In this document: in pieces, positions 54,408-63,327 of the stretch
Position numbering within the stretch: position 1 is the stretch's first letter
Layout of the letters: the number at the start of each line of letters is the position of its first letter
Origin: Sinorhizobium alkalisoli
GTDB taxonomy: Bacteria; Pseudomonadota; Alphaproteobacteria; Rhizobiales; Rhizobiaceae
Reading direction: 5' to 3'
NCBI RefSeq assembly: GCF_008932245.1
Contig: NZ_CP034909.1
Coordinates: 186,001 to 250,000, forward strand
Length of the DNA stretch: 64,000 nt
Made by a program: the position numbers and the translations under genes
Notes under the pieces: generated by a model
Databases searched by the model: none
Seen by the model: only the letters and a program-made list of their open reading frames with translations
Told to the model about the DNA's origin: nothing

Positions 54408-54958
54408 TGACAGAGGCTGCCGGCAGGCGCGTGCACGTCATCCAGGGCGAGTTCAAGGTCGTCGACGATCCCGATATCGTTCTCTCGACGATTCTCGGCT
54501 CCTGCGTGGCGGCTTGCATGCGCGACCCGGTCGCCGGAGTCGGCGGCATGAATCACTTCCTCCTGCCGGGATCCGCGGGTTCGGCAGCATCGGGCGGCGA
54601 TGCCACACGCTACGGCGTGCATCTGATGGAGCTCCTCATCAATGGACTGTTGAAGCAGGGCGCTCGTCGCGATCGCCTCGAGGCAAAGATTTTCGGCGGG
54701 GCGAGGACGATTGCGCGCTTCTCCAATGTCGGCGAGCAGAACGCGGCTTTCGCACGCCAGTTCCTGATGGACGAAGGCATTCGCATCGTCGGTGAAAGCA
54801 CGGGCGGCGAACATGGGCGCAAGCTCGAATATTGGCCGGTGAACGGCCGCGCCCGCCAATATGCCTTGACCGGCGTGGAAGCCCAGCGGGCGATCCAGCT
54901 CGACCAGAAGCCCGCGCCCGTGCCGAAGCCGGCGGAGAGCTCGATCGAGTTCTTCTAG
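54404..54958 (+). CDS. cheD: Chemoreceptor glutamine deamidase CheD
   Basis: A 184-residue receptor deamidase with the catalytic cysteine and histidine of the family: Cys34 in [12 protein letters not shown] and His51 in [10 protein letters not shown], followed by [13 protein letters not shown] and [14 protein letters not shown]. The ATG at 54404 overlaps the cheY2 stop (54407 is a second possible start). cheT follows after about 45 bases. Confidence 0.96.
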   Translation: MMTEAAGRRVHVIQGEFKVVDDPDIVLSTILGSCVAACMRDPVAGVGGMNHFLLPGSAGSAASGGDATRYGVHLMELLINGLLKQGARRDRLEAKIFGGARTIARFSNVGEQNAAFARQFLMDEGIRIVGESTGGEHGRKLEYWPVNGRARQYALTGVEAQRAIQLDQKPAPVPKPAESSIEFF

Positions 54959-55002
54959 AGGGTGGCCAAGCTCCAGATTTCGACAACCACGTGAGATATG
55001 AC

Positions 55003-55389
55003 ATGCAGACCTATTGCCAAAGCAACACACCTCACGCGGAAGAAGCGCTGCCGGAAGTGCTGATGCGAATCGTCACGGAGCTCCACGACGTCGCCTATCT
55101 CATCGAGCGCATCGAACCCCAGCTTCTGGACAGCAGGGATGGCGGCGCGGATGTCGACAGGATGATGGTATTCCAGGGCATCGACCTGGCGGTCCAGAAG
55201 ACGCGCGGGCTGGCTGAATTCATCGACACGATCACCGCGTCCATTCCCGACAGCTGGCTGGTGGACGTCAGCACGGCTGTCAATCTCGTCAAGCTGGCGG
55301 ACATGAAGAAAGCCCTCGGCAACGGCGTTCTTCGCCATGGACACTCGCAGCCGCTGACGAAAGCCTCGGGTGATTTCGAGGCATTCTGA
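55003..55389 (+). CDS. cheT: CheT, CheZ-like chemotaxis phosphatase
   Basis: A 128-residue helical protein. Asp61-Leu-Ala-Val-Gln65 (FQGIDLAVQKTRGL) is a DxxxQ motif as in CheZ phosphatases. In S. meliloti CheT was reported to speed CheY1-P dephosphorylation and to bind CheR (literature recalled). Starts at ATG 55003 (MQTYCQSNTPHAEE); GTG 54991 is in frame and possible, and the ribosome binding site is weak in both. Last gene of the che operon, followed by a 289-base gap before fliF in which I see no gene. Confidence 0.88.
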   Translation: MQTYCQSNTPHAEEALPEVLMRIVTELHDVAYLIERIEPQLLDSRDGGADVDRMMVFQGIDLAVQKTRGLAEFIDTITASIPDSWLVDVSTAVNLVKLADMKKALGNGVLRHGHSQPLTKASGDFEAF

Positions 55390-55678
55390 CCGGCTGACCG
55401 GCTGCGGAATCTTCTCATTCATACCGCCGCACGCGTCGTGAGTGCTCGGGCGATCGTCGCCTGCATTCTGCATTCGTCTTCCGACGAATCGCCCACTTTC
55501 CAAATCCCCGTCAAGTTCGCGCAAGTTTCGCTGCCTAGCTTCGCTTCCGGGGCTGGTAGATTCGCGTGTATCGAATGTCGGCGATCGAGCCGATACCCAG
55601 CAACCCGAATGTTGGATCTGCGCATGGCGACGTCGATCATGGGCGAGGCTGTCATGCGGTACTGGGTGCGGAAACAGA

Positions 55679-57352
55679 ATGAATCTGTTCGATCAATTTT
55701 CGACGTTTACGAAGAATCTGAGTAGTCTCGGGCAGGGCAAGCTGATCGCGCTTGCCGTCGCCGGCGTCGTTGCAATCGGTGTCGTCCTTGCCGCAGCCAT
55801 CTACGTCAACAAGCCGTCTTATGAAACGCTCTATGTCGGTCTCGAGCGCAGCGATGTGACCCAGATCAGCCTTGCGCTCGCAGAGGCGAACATCGATTTC
55901 GAAGTCGGTTCCGATGGCGCCAGCATCCAGGTTCCCGTCGGCATGAACGGCAAGGCGAGATTGCTGCTTGCCGAGCGCGGGTTGCCGAATAGCGCCAATG
56001 CCGGATACGAACTCTTCGACAATGTCGGCTCCATCGGCCTCACCTCCTTCATGCAGGAAGTGACGCGCGTTCGCGCGCTCGAGGGCGAGATCGCCCGAAC
56101 GATCCAGCAGATCTCCGGCGTTGCCGCCGCGCGCGTCCACATCGTGATGCCGGAGCGGGGCAGTTTCCGCAAGACCGAGCAGACGCCGACGGCCTCGGTG
56201 ATGATTCGAGCGAGTGCCACGGTCGGTCGCAATGCCGCCGCCTCCATCCGCCATCTGGTCGCATCGTCGGTGCCGGGTCTCGACATCGACGATGTCACCA
56301 TCCTCGATTCGACCGGCCAGCTTCTCGCCTCCGGCGACGACCCTGCCAACAGCGCCCTCAACCAGTCGCTCGGCGTCGTCCAGAACGTTCAGACCGATCT
56401 CGAAAAGAAGATCGACAATGCGCTCGCCCCCTTCCTCGGCATGGATAATTTCCGCACCAGCGTAACCGCCGAACTCAACACCGATGCGCAGCAGATCCAG
56501 GAGACCGTTTTCGATCCCGAATCGCGGGTCGAGCGTTCCACGCGCGTCATCAAGGAAGAACAGAAATCCAGCCAGCAGCAGCCGGATAATGCCGCAACCG
56601 TACAACAGAACGTGCCGCAGGCGGAGCCTCGTGGCGGTGCCGGGCAGCAATCGAGCGACGAGGCGGCCAAGAAGGAAGAACAGACGAATTACGAGATCAA
56701 CAGCAAGACGATCGCGACCGTCAAGAACAGCTACTCGATCGAGCGCCTCTCGATTGCGGTTGTCGTCAATCGCGGCCGTCTGGCGGCCATGGTCGGCGAG
56801 CCGGCCGACCAGGCGAAGATCGATGCCTATCTCCAGGAAATGCAGAACATCGTTTCATCGGCTGCAGGCTTCGATGCCAAGCGCGGCGACGTCGTCACGC
56901 TGAAGGCGATGGACTTCGTCGAAACGCAATTGCTCGACCAGGCCGTCGCCGGCCCGGGCATCATGGAAATGCTGACGCGCAATCTCGGCGGCATCATCAA
57001 CTCGCTCGCCTTCGTCGCGGTCGCCTTCGTGGTCGTCTGGATGGGCATGCGGCCGCTGGTACGCCAGATGGGCTTCGGCGGCCAGGCGGGTCAGCTCGAA
57101 GGCGAGGCGGCCGGTCTCGAACTGCCGGACTTTTCGCCGGCCGGCGCCGGCGCCGGGGGCGCCCTCATGGAAGGCTTCGGTTCCGACTTCGGCTTCGACA
57201 GCACCGACGACCTGCTCGACATGGGCGACGAGGCCGGCTTCAACCGCCGCGTCAAGGAAGGCCCGGAGCGCAGACTAGCTCGCATGGTCGAGATCAGCGA
57301 GGAGCGGGCTGCGAAAATCCTGCGCAAGTGGTCCCTCGACCAAGCCGCCTGA
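55679..57352 (+). CDS. fliF: Flagellar MS-ring protein FliF
   Basis: A 557-residue inner-membrane ring protein that anchors the flagellar basal body and type III export gate. A first membrane helix (LIALAVAGVVAIGVVLAAAI) is followed by the secretin-like ring domains (YETLYVGLERSDVTQISLAL, LPNSANAGYELFDN, AARVHIVMPE), a Gln/Glu-rich low-complexity periplasmic region (QQQPDNAATVQQNVPQAEP), a second helix (IINSLAFVAVAFVVVWMG) and the C-terminal FliG-binding tail (ARMVEISEERAAKILRKW). The start ATG 55679 gives the expected length; a long open frame upstream is not protein-like. Confidence 0.96.
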   Translation: MNLFDQFSTFTKNLSSLGQGKLIALAVAGVVAIGVVLAAAIYVNKPSYETLYVGLERSDVTQISLALAEANIDFEVGSDGASIQVPVGMNGKARLLLAERGLPNSANAGYELFDNVGSIGLTSFMQEVTRVRALEGEIARTIQQISGVAAARVHIVMPERGSFRKTEQTPTASVMIRASATVGRNAAASIRHLVASSVPGLDIDDVTILDSTGQLLASGDDPANSALNQSLGVVQNVQTDLEKKIDNALAPFLGMDNFRTSVTAELNTDAQQIQETVFDPESRVERSTRVIKEEQKSSQQQPDNAATVQQNVPQAEPRGGAGQQSSDEAAKKEEQTNYEINSKTIATVKNSYSIERLSIAVVVNRGRLAAMVGEPADQAKIDAYLQEMQNIVSSAAGFDAKRGDVVTLKAMDFVETQLLDQAVAGPGIMEMLTRNLGGIINSLAFVAVAFVVVWMGMRPLVRQMGFGGQAGQLEGEAAGLELPDFSPAGAGAGGALMEGFGSDFGFDSTDDLLDMGDEAGFNRRVKEGPERRLARMVEISEERAAKILRKWSLDQAA

Positions 57353-57368
57353 TCGAGCAGACATACGG

Positions 57369-57402
57369 AACGAAAATCCCGCCTCCGCGCGGGACTTTCG
57401 TT
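57369..57402 (+). terminator. Stem-loop after fliF
   Basis: AACGAAA-at-CCCGC, loop CTCCGC, GCGGG-ac-TTTCGTT, followed by CTCGTTT. It lies 16 bases after the fliF stop; the T run is short, so termination may be partial. Confidence 0.6.
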
Positions 57403-58188
57403 CTCGTTTGGCGAGCCACGGGATCGCCTCCACCCGCCTGAGTGTTCCGGCAGCGGTAACAGTCGATCGAAATATTGTCCGAGACCGACGTTTCCCGACG
57501 ATCGGGGCGGCGAGTCGGTGACTAGATTCCGTCGTTGCGTTGGAGGCTTGCCCTGGGGATTGGTTGCCGTAATTAAGGAGATCTTAACTTTTATTTATTC
57601 CGGGGTGGCCGGCGTCAGCCATTTGCCACTTTCCCGCGTGCCCGGTTCTTTTCCGCGGAATCTAAATTGGGCGAAATATAACTTTGCGAATCGAAATAGA
57701 ATTTCGTTGCTCCCTCCTTGTTCTTCGGAGTTATTCTACCGTCCTTTCGATCTGCATTTGGTGCATTTTGGCAACAGCCAGATACATTAAAAAAACCCTC
57801 CCGGTTGTATTCTCGGCTGCCGGTCTCTTATCTGGCGTCCAGGTTGCATCTGCGAGATGCAGCTGTCGCGCATTTGGGTGCCTCCAGAGTCTCGCGCTGT
57901 CCGAATGTCGGAGGAAAAATTGTTGAATATCAATTATATACCTGATTCCTGATATCCGTTTGCGATTGCGAGGCTGGATTTTGAGGAAAGATGGTTCGCG
58001 GACTCTGCAAGAGGACGAGGATACAAACCAGCGGGCAATGTCAGTGCCATTTTAGGGGAAGCGATGTACAGTTTATAAAATGATTCGCGTCCTGGTTTTT
58101 GCGGTGGTGGCGAGTACCGGCCCGGTCGGATGTCGGTGGGGCAGGCAAGCCTATGGGGACGCCGAATTCGGCATGGGGGCTGAATGTC
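57403..58188. other. Long AT-rich leader/regulatory region upstream of visN
   Basis: No convincing gene is seen in about 786 bases between fliF and visN. From 57560 to 58080 the sequence is clearly more AT-rich than its surroundings. It contains the CtrA consensus at 57573-57588, hairpins such as CGAAAT-AGA-ATTTCG (near 57690) and GCATCT-GCG-AGATGC (near 57845), and A/T runs (cattaaaaaaacc). It probably carries the visNR promoter and a long 5' leader. Confidence 0.55.
57573..57588 (+). promoter_or_regulatory. Perfect CtrA consensus box
   Basis: TTAA, then seven bases GGAGATC, then TTAAC, the full CtrA consensus TTAA-N7-TTAAC. It lies about 600 bases before the visN start. Confidence 0.6.
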
Positions 58189-58926
58189 ATGGAGATTTTG
58201 CAGGCGAAGGCAGCTCGGTCTTTCGAGGCCGCTGCGCCACGGGCGCGTGGTTGGGGCATATCGCGCGAACAGTTGATCGGAAGGCTTGGCGAAACCGTCA
58301 GCCGCAGCGGCCTCGGCAATGGACTGGCGGCGCTGACGGAATATGTCGGGGCGAGTCATTACCTCCTGGCCCGGCATGATCTCTCCCAGGACGGTGGCCT
58401 CGACTTCGTCATCTGCTCCGACTGGCCATTCGACGTCGTTCGCCGGCTCTCGCGAATCGTCGTCGGTTTGAATGCAAAGACGAGCGAACTGGACAAGTGC
58501 CTGGCGGCGCTTCAGCCATGCTTCCATCCCATGCCGGACGACATCGACCTGCCGCGTGGCATCAGCCGCTCCTATTGCATCCTCGCCTTGAATGTGGGTC
58601 GATCCCGTTTGTCGTTCATGCTCCTATTCCCGGAGGACGTCATCTTGTCTCAGGACGGGCTGCGAGACATCGGCGTGCTGGCGAGTTATCTTGCGAGCGT
58701 GAAGGCGGACGTCGCCGTACGGCAGGAGCGGGAGTTCGAACTCACCGAACGCGAGATCGAATGCCTGTTCTGGATAGCGGAAGGAAAGACCAGCGACGAA
58801 ATCGCCGTCATTCTCGGCATCTCCCGCAACACGATCAACAACTACATCACCAGCGTGATGCGAAAGACGGCCACCCGGACCCGGTCGGAGGCGATTGCCC
58901 ACGCAGTTCGCCACAATCTGGTGTAG
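58189..58926 (+). CDS. visN: LuxR-type regulator VisN, master regulator of motility
   Basis: A 245-residue regulator whose N-terminal autoinducer-binding-like domain (LIGRLGETVSRSGLGNGLAALTEYVG, HYLLARHDLS) is followed by a LuxR helix-turn-helix (LTEREIECLFWIAEGKTSDEIAVILGISRNTINNYI). It forms a pair with VisR; in S. meliloti VisNR activates rem and so the flagellar genes. ATG 58189 (MEILQAKAARS) is preferred, with GGGGGCTGA upstream; two in-frame starts further left are possible. Confidence 0.93.
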   Translation: MEILQAKAARSFEAAAPRARGWGISREQLIGRLGETVSRSGLGNGLAALTEYVGASHYLLARHDLSQDGGLDFVICSDWPFDVVRRLSRIVVGLNAKTSELDKCLAALQPCFHPMPDDIDLPRGISRSYCILALNVGRSRLSFMLLFPEDVILSQDGLRDIGVLASYLASVKADVAVRQEREFELTEREIECLFWIAEGKTSDEIAVILGISRNTINNYITSVMRKTATRTRSEAIAHAVRHNLV

Positions 58927-58936
58927 GAGCGCGAGG

Positions 58937-59668
58937 ATGGCGCATATCACGACAGGCTCGCGCTACTGCGAAGACACGGGCGGCAGCGGAAAGGCCGCCC
59001 GCGCTGCGACGCTGGTCGCACGGCTGCAAGCGATGCAGCGGCAGATCAATGCGAAGAGTTTCGCCGTCCTGCGCGTCAATGGAATGGCCGCGACGCGCAA
59101 GCTTACCTGCGTGCTCCATAATTGGGGGGCCGCGTCGGAAGTGAATGCGCACGACCTCATCAAGGTCTATGGGGAGGAGCTGCTCCAGCATCTCGACCGC
59201 TCGCCGCTGCCGGTGCTGTGGGACGGCCAGGGGCAGCATCAGGTCGCAGAGGCGTCCGATTTCGAGCCGTTCACGCATCGCTTAAGCGGCCGCAGGCTCT
59301 CCTATTCCGGGATCGGTTTTCCTGTGAGGCTTGGCGCTCAGGGGAACGGCTACGTGGTGTTTACCGGCAGCTACATGGATGCGTCCGGCGAACAGCTTGT
59401 CGAACTGCACGGACGCTGCGCCCACGTCATGACCGACATGCTGGCCGCCGATGAAAGGCGGACCGTCAAGGCCGAAGCGCTCAGCGACCGCGAGATCGCC
59501 TGCTTGCAGATGGCGGGCGACGGCCATATCAGCGAGGAGATCGCCGACAAGATGGGTCTATCCGTCCACACGGTGAACGCCTATCTCGGCGCTGCGACGA
59601 CGAAACTCGATTCGGTGAACCGCATTCAGGCGATCGCCAAGGCCATACGACTCGGCTATATCAGCTGA
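58937..59668 (+). CDS. visR: LuxR-type regulator VisR, partner of VisN
   Basis: A 243-residue regulator built like VisN: N-terminal ligand-domain-like part (LVARLQAMQRQINAKSFAVLRVN, SYSGIGFPVRLGAQGNGYVVF) and C-terminal helix-turn-helix (LSDREIACLQMAGDGHISEEIADKMGLSVHTVNAYLGAATTKL). ATG 58937 is 10 bases after visN with GGAG upstream. It acts as a heteromer with VisN at the top of the flagellar hierarchy. Confidence 0.93.
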   Translation: MAHITTGSRYCEDTGGSGKAARAATLVARLQAMQRQINAKSFAVLRVNGMAATRKLTCVLHNWGAASEVNAHDLIKVYGEELLQHLDRSPLPVLWDGQGQHQVAEASDFEPFTHRLSGRRLSYSGIGFPVRLGAQGNGYVVFTGSYMDASGEQLVELHGRCAHVMTDMLAADERRTVKAEALSDREIACLQMAGDGHISEEIADKMGLSVHTVNAYLGAATTKLDSVNRIQAIAKAIRLGYIS

Positions 59669-59752
59669 TATCTGCACCGGAGTTCGCCAAGCTCGCGAAG
59701 AATGCAGCGCCGCAGCGCCCGAGAAGACGTGCGGCGCTCGCGCATCGGCCCG

Positions 59753-59843
59753 AAAATCGTACCCGATCTTCGGAAAGCTCGATGCGCCGGTTCAAAGAGT
59801 TACAGCGACCTTTGCGCGTCTGAACAGACGCGCGGCGCTGTAA
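59753..59843 (-). repeat. RIME-related repeat with extended flank
   Basis: AAAATCGTACCCGATC, CGGAAAGCTCGATGCG, CCGGTTCAAAGAG, TTACAGCGACC, TTTGCGCGTCTGAA and CAGACGCGCGGCGCTGTAA. Same arrangement as 33515-33600. It lies between visR and the convergent orf38 and may act as a two-way terminator. Confidence 0.75.
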
Positions 59844-59860
59844 AGGTGCATTTCTTCTGG

Positions 59861-60301
59861 TCAGCTTGCCAGCGGGAGCGGATAGGACCTGACGAATTTC
59901 GCCTCCGCCAGGCTTCTGGCGAGGAAGGCCGTGTTCTCGTCGGGATCTTTCGAGGGCTTCTGGAAATTGATGTGGCTGATTTCTATGCCGGCCGTTTCCC
60001 CGGCAAGGACGAGGCGCACATAGACCGCGACGCCGCGCGGCTTCAGTTCGAGGTCGAGGGTGATCTCGGGGCAACTGTTCCAGTCGAGGCTATAGTTCCC
60101 GCCGAGGCCGAAATTGACGGTTCCGGGCTGGAAATAAAGTTCTGCAGCCGATTCCACGAGGTCGGCGAGGCTCGCATAGGACTCGAACCGCAGAAGCGCG
60201 ATGAAATCCGCAGCATCGATCAGACGCAGTTCCGTTGCTATCGGACGGATCGCCTCTGCCACTATCTTTTCGCGTTCTTCGGAGAATTCGTTCTTTTTCA
60301 A
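59861..60301 (-). CDS. Flagellar-cluster hypothetical protein (orf38 position)
   Basis: A 146-residue soluble protein of unknown function, two bases downstream of flhB on the same strand, so cotranscribed with the flagellar genes. It begins MKKNEFSEEREKIVAEAIRP and shows RLIDAADFIALLRFESYASLADLVE and the beta-rich EITLDLELKPRGVAVYVRLVLAGE. Position and length match the orf38 gene seen in the S. meliloti flagellar cluster. A motility role is inferred from context only. Confidence 0.75.
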   Translation of the reverse strand: MKKNEFSEEREKIVAEAIRPIATELRLIDAADFIALLRFESYASLADLVESAAELYFQPGTVNFGLGGNYSLDWNSCPEITLDLELKPRGVAVYVRLVLAGETAGIEISHINFQKPSKDPDENTAFLARSLAEAKFVRSYPLPLAS

Positions 60302-60303
60302 GA

Positions 60304-61386
60304 TTATGTCACCCGTCTCTGTTGCGGCTGAGCTGCGTAGACCCGGTGAATCAGCTCGGCGACCGCCTTGTAAAACACCGGTGGAATGACACTATCTACC
60401 GAGACTTGTGCAAACATGGAGCGGGCGAGCGGTGGATCTTCGAAAACGGGGATGTTGTTCTTCTCGGCGATCTCGCGGATTTTCAGGGCCACCAGATCCT
60501 GGCCCAGGGCAACGACCACCGGCGCCTCGTTTTCCTCGCGCACGTAGCGGAGCGCGACGGCGTAGTGTGTCGGGTTGGCGATGACGAGTGTGGCGCGCGG
60601 CACGGAGGCCATCATGCGCTTGCGCGCGCGGTCGCGCTGCATCGAGCGCAGCCGCGACTTGACGATCGGGTCGCCCTGCGACTGCTTCAGTTCTTCCTTC
60701 ACCTCCTGCTTCGTCATCTTCAGTTGCGTGTACCAATGATGCCTGGTCCAGAACAGGTCGACGATCGCCAGCACCGCCGTCGCCAGAAGGACGACAATCA
60801 TGATCTGCTTGAGGTCGGACATCATCGTCGTGAAGATCGTTACCGGATCGGAAAACATCAGGTCGAGCGTCGCGAAGTAGTCGTTCCATAGAACGAAGAC
60901 GACGATGAGCGAGACGATGATGATCTTGAACAGCGACTTGCCGAATTCCACGAGCCCCGGAACGCTGTAAATGCGCTTGAAACCCGCCACTGGCGACACC
61001 CGGTTCATCTTCGGCATGACGCGGTCGAGGACGGGGCGCGGCAGGTTCTGGAAAATCGAGGATCCGACCCCGAAGAGGATGAGCAGGACGAAGATCGGTA
61101 CGAGCAGCGCAGCCGCCTTCAAGAGGATGTGCGAGACCAGACCGACGACGTCGGTCGCCGTGCCGATGCGCCAGGCTTCCGGCTGTTCGAAGATGTCCTT
61201 GAGCGCTTGCGCCGTGTTTGCCACGCCATCCGCCAGGAAGAAGACGATGAAGATGTAGATCGCCAGCGTCGAGGCGAAGACTGTCGTTTCGCGGGAAAAG
61301 GGGAGATTGCCTTTGTCGGCGGCATCGGAAAGTTTCTTCTCCGACGGCGCCTCGGTTTTGCTGTCCTTGTCCTGATCGTCCGACAT
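60304..61386 (-). CDS. flhB: Flagellar export switch protein FlhB
   Basis: A 360-residue type III export component that switches substrate from rod/hook to filament. Four membrane helices lie in the first 210 residues ([63 protein letters not shown]), followed by the cytosolic domain with the self-cleavage motif Asn271-Pro-Thr-His ([12 protein letters not shown]). ATG 61386 ([10 protein letters not shown]) is chosen over the longer frame. A 231-base gap separates it from fliG and shows no gene. Confidence 0.95.
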   Translation of the reverse strand: MSDDQDKDSKTEAPSEKKLSDAADKGNLPFSRETTVFASTLAIYIFIVFFLADGVANTAQALKDIFEQPEAWRIGTATDVVGLVSHILLKAAALLVPIFVLLILFGVGSSIFQNLPRPVLDRVMPKMNRVSPVAGFKRIYSVPGLVEFGKSLFKIIIVSLIVVFVLWNDYFATLDLMFSDPVTIFTTMMSDLKQIMIVVLLATAVLAIVDLFWTRHHWYTQLKMTKQEVKEELKQSQGDPIVKSRLRSMQRDRARKRMMASVPRATLVIANPTHYAVALRYVREENEAPVVVALGQDLVALKIREIAEKNNIPVFEDPPLARSMFAQVSVDSVIPPVFYKAVAELIHRVYAAQPQQRRVT

Positions 61387-61617
61387 GAACGGAACGCTCC
61401 CGCCGCCATAAAGTGGGATGAGAAAAGCCAACGCCGGCGCACATCCCGTGCCATGCGCGCCTGCAGAATCGATCCGCAGGCTGAGACGAGGCGCTTCTCT
61501 GGTGGACCGCGCGCGCCCCATATGCAAGAGCCGGCCACTGGTTAGGCGTCCGACTCAACAGAAATCAATGTGTGGCTTCGGATTTGGAGAAAGTCGCGAC
61601 TGAGAGCCGCGATTCGG

Positions 61618-62649
61618 TCAGGCTGCTTCCGCCTCTTTCTCTTTGAGTTCCAGTTGTCCGCTCGCGGCGAGGCGAATCGCCTCCTGCGCAATCGACCGCC
61701 GCGCGATCGCGACGTCGCGCGGGTTGATGCCGGCGTCGCCGCCGGCCAGATCCGATTCGATCATCCGGCGCTGGCGCGCGCCGATCGACGCGAGGACCGA
61801 TTCGCGCAGTTCCGCAGCCGAGCCCCGGAGCGCCATGGTGATGATGTCCGTGGAGACGTCGTTGAAGAGCTGCACGCGGCTTCTCTGCGGCATGTAGAGG
61901 ATGTCGTCGAACAGGAAGATCTTCGGCCGGACCTTCTTGGCCGAGTCGGTGTTGAGCGTCTCGAGCGAGGCAAGCAGCGTATCTACTTGCTTCTTTTCGA
62001 GCTCATTCATCACTTCCGCGATCTTGGCCGGTCCGGGCGAATTGCGTTCCGCGTCCATCTCGTCGATCATCTCGACCACGCGGGCTTCGATGATGGCGGC
62101 CGCCTTGGGGCTGACATTCTTCATGTTGACCGCGCGGTTGAGAATGTCCGGTCGCTGCCTGTCCGAAAGCTGCAGCAACACCTTGGCGCCGAAGTTCGAG
62201 GGCATCATCGACAGAACGTAGGCGATGGTCTGCGGGTGTTCCTCGGCGAGCAGCTTCGAAACGGCGACAGGATCGCAGTCCTGCAGGCGGTCCCAGATGT
62301 TGGCCTCGTAGGACTGGAACGTCGCCCGGCGTCCGAGCAGCCCGTCGACCTCATCCGGCGTCAGACCTTCTTCGAGGATGCTCTCCATGGCCTTGGCATT
62401 GTCCATCAGGCCCGCGCCTTCGGTGAAGAGATCTTCGAATTCGTTGATGAGCGCTTCGAGCTCGTGGGGAGGAATGGCACGCAGCGTCTGCGCCGCGGCG
62501 ATGATCGCCTGCAGTTCGCTTTGCGTGAAGAATTTCAGCAGTTTGCCCGCCACGGACTTGCCCATGGCCAGCAGCACGGCCGCCGCCTTTTCCGTCTGTG
62601 ACAGCGGTTTGGCTAACGCCTGTCCTTCGAAACTTCCGAAATCCGTCAT
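61618..62649 (-). CDS. fliG: Flagellar motor switch protein FliG
   Basis: A 343-residue rotor protein. N-terminal LSQTEKAAAVLLAMGKSVAGKLL binds FliF; the middle has the EEHPQTIAYVLSMM (EHPQR-type) motif that contacts FliM; the C-terminal torque domain has MPQRSRVQLFNDVSTDIITMALRG and ESVLASIGARQRR with the charged residues that meet MotA. The length is normal and the start ATG 62649 is clear. It follows fliN with a 27-base gap. Confidence 0.96.
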   Translation of the reverse strand: MTDFGSFEGQALAKPLSQTEKAAAVLLAMGKSVAGKLLKFFTQSELQAIIAAAQTLRAIPPHELEALINEFEDLFTEGAGLMDNAKAMESILEEGLTPDEVDGLLGRRATFQSYEANIWDRLQDCDPVAVSKLLAEEHPQTIAYVLSMMPSNFGAKVLLQLSDRQRPDILNRAVNMKNVSPKAAAIIEARVVEMIDEMDAERNSPGPAKIAEVMNELEKKQVDTLLASLETLNTDSAKKVRPKIFLFDDILYMPQRSRVQLFNDVSTDIITMALRGSAAELRESVLASIGARQRRMIESDLAGGDAGINPRDVAIARRSIAQEAIRLAASGQLELKEKEAEAA

Positions 62650-62676
62650 GGATTCATCCTTCGCCCAACATCGGGC

Positions 62677-63312
62677 TTACTTCTTGCTGCTCTTGATCTC
62701 GATGAGCTTGACACCGAACCGGGTTACGTCGCCGTCGAGGACGGTGATCTCGCCGCGGCCGATCACACGACCATTGACCATGATTTCCACGGGCTCGCCG
62801 ATCTTCCGGTCGAGCGCGATCGTCGCTCCCTCGGAAAGGCCCATGAGGCTGGACACCTGCATACGGCTGGTGCCGAGCACGATCTGGACATCGATCGGGA
62901 TGTCCATGATCAGGTCCATATTTGCGGTCATGCCGCTGCCCGGTGCGTCTTGTGCCGAGGAGCCGACATCGAAATCATTGCCGCCGAACCCGCTGTCGAG
63001 GTCGGTGTTTCCGGGCGCGTCGGTTCCGCCGAAATCGCCGCCGAAGCCGCCGTCGGCGAAACTCCCGCCGAAGCCGGCCCCATCGGCTGCGCCGAAATCG
63101 CTACCGAAGTCCGAGAGGTCGGCCGCCGGTGCGGGCGCTGCGAAATCGGCGCCGAAATCGGTCGGGGCATTGTCCTTCTTCAGAACGCCGCGCAGGTCGT
63201 CGATTGCCTGGTCGAGTTCGGCGTCTTCCGTGAATCCGGCCTGTTCGTCGATGGATGCTGCTTTTTTTCGTACCATGTGCGGATCATTCCAGTTGAAGCT
63301 TGCCTCAGGCAT
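62677..63312 (-). CDS. fliN: Flagellar motor switch protein FliN with FG/GD-rich low-complexity middle
   Basis: A 211-residue C-ring protein, longer than enteric FliN (about 137). The C-terminal SpoA domain ([50 protein letters not shown]) is normal. Residues about 50-125 are a low-complexity region of repeated D-F-G, G-F-G-G and F-A-D-G units ([27 protein letters not shown]). ATG 63312 and ATG 63276 are both possible starts. It lies between fliM and fliG. Confidence 0.92.
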   Translation of the reverse strand: MPEASFNWNDPHMVRKKAASIDEQAGFTEDAELDQAIDDLRGVLKKDNAPTDFGADFAAPAPAADLSDFGSDFGAADGAGFGGSFADGGFGGDFGGTDAPGNTDLDSGFGGNDFDVGSSAQDAPGSGMTANMDLIMDIPIDVQIVLGTSRMQVSSLMGLSEGATIALDRKIGEPVEIMVNGRVIGRGEITVLDGDVTRFGVKLIEIKSSKK

Positions 63313-63327
63313 TCTGAGAGGCGCGGT

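Noticed and set aside
55442..55678. Upstream extension of FliF
   Set aside because: It is Ser/Arg/Cys-rich and unlike FliF; starting at 55679 gives the usual length and N-terminus.
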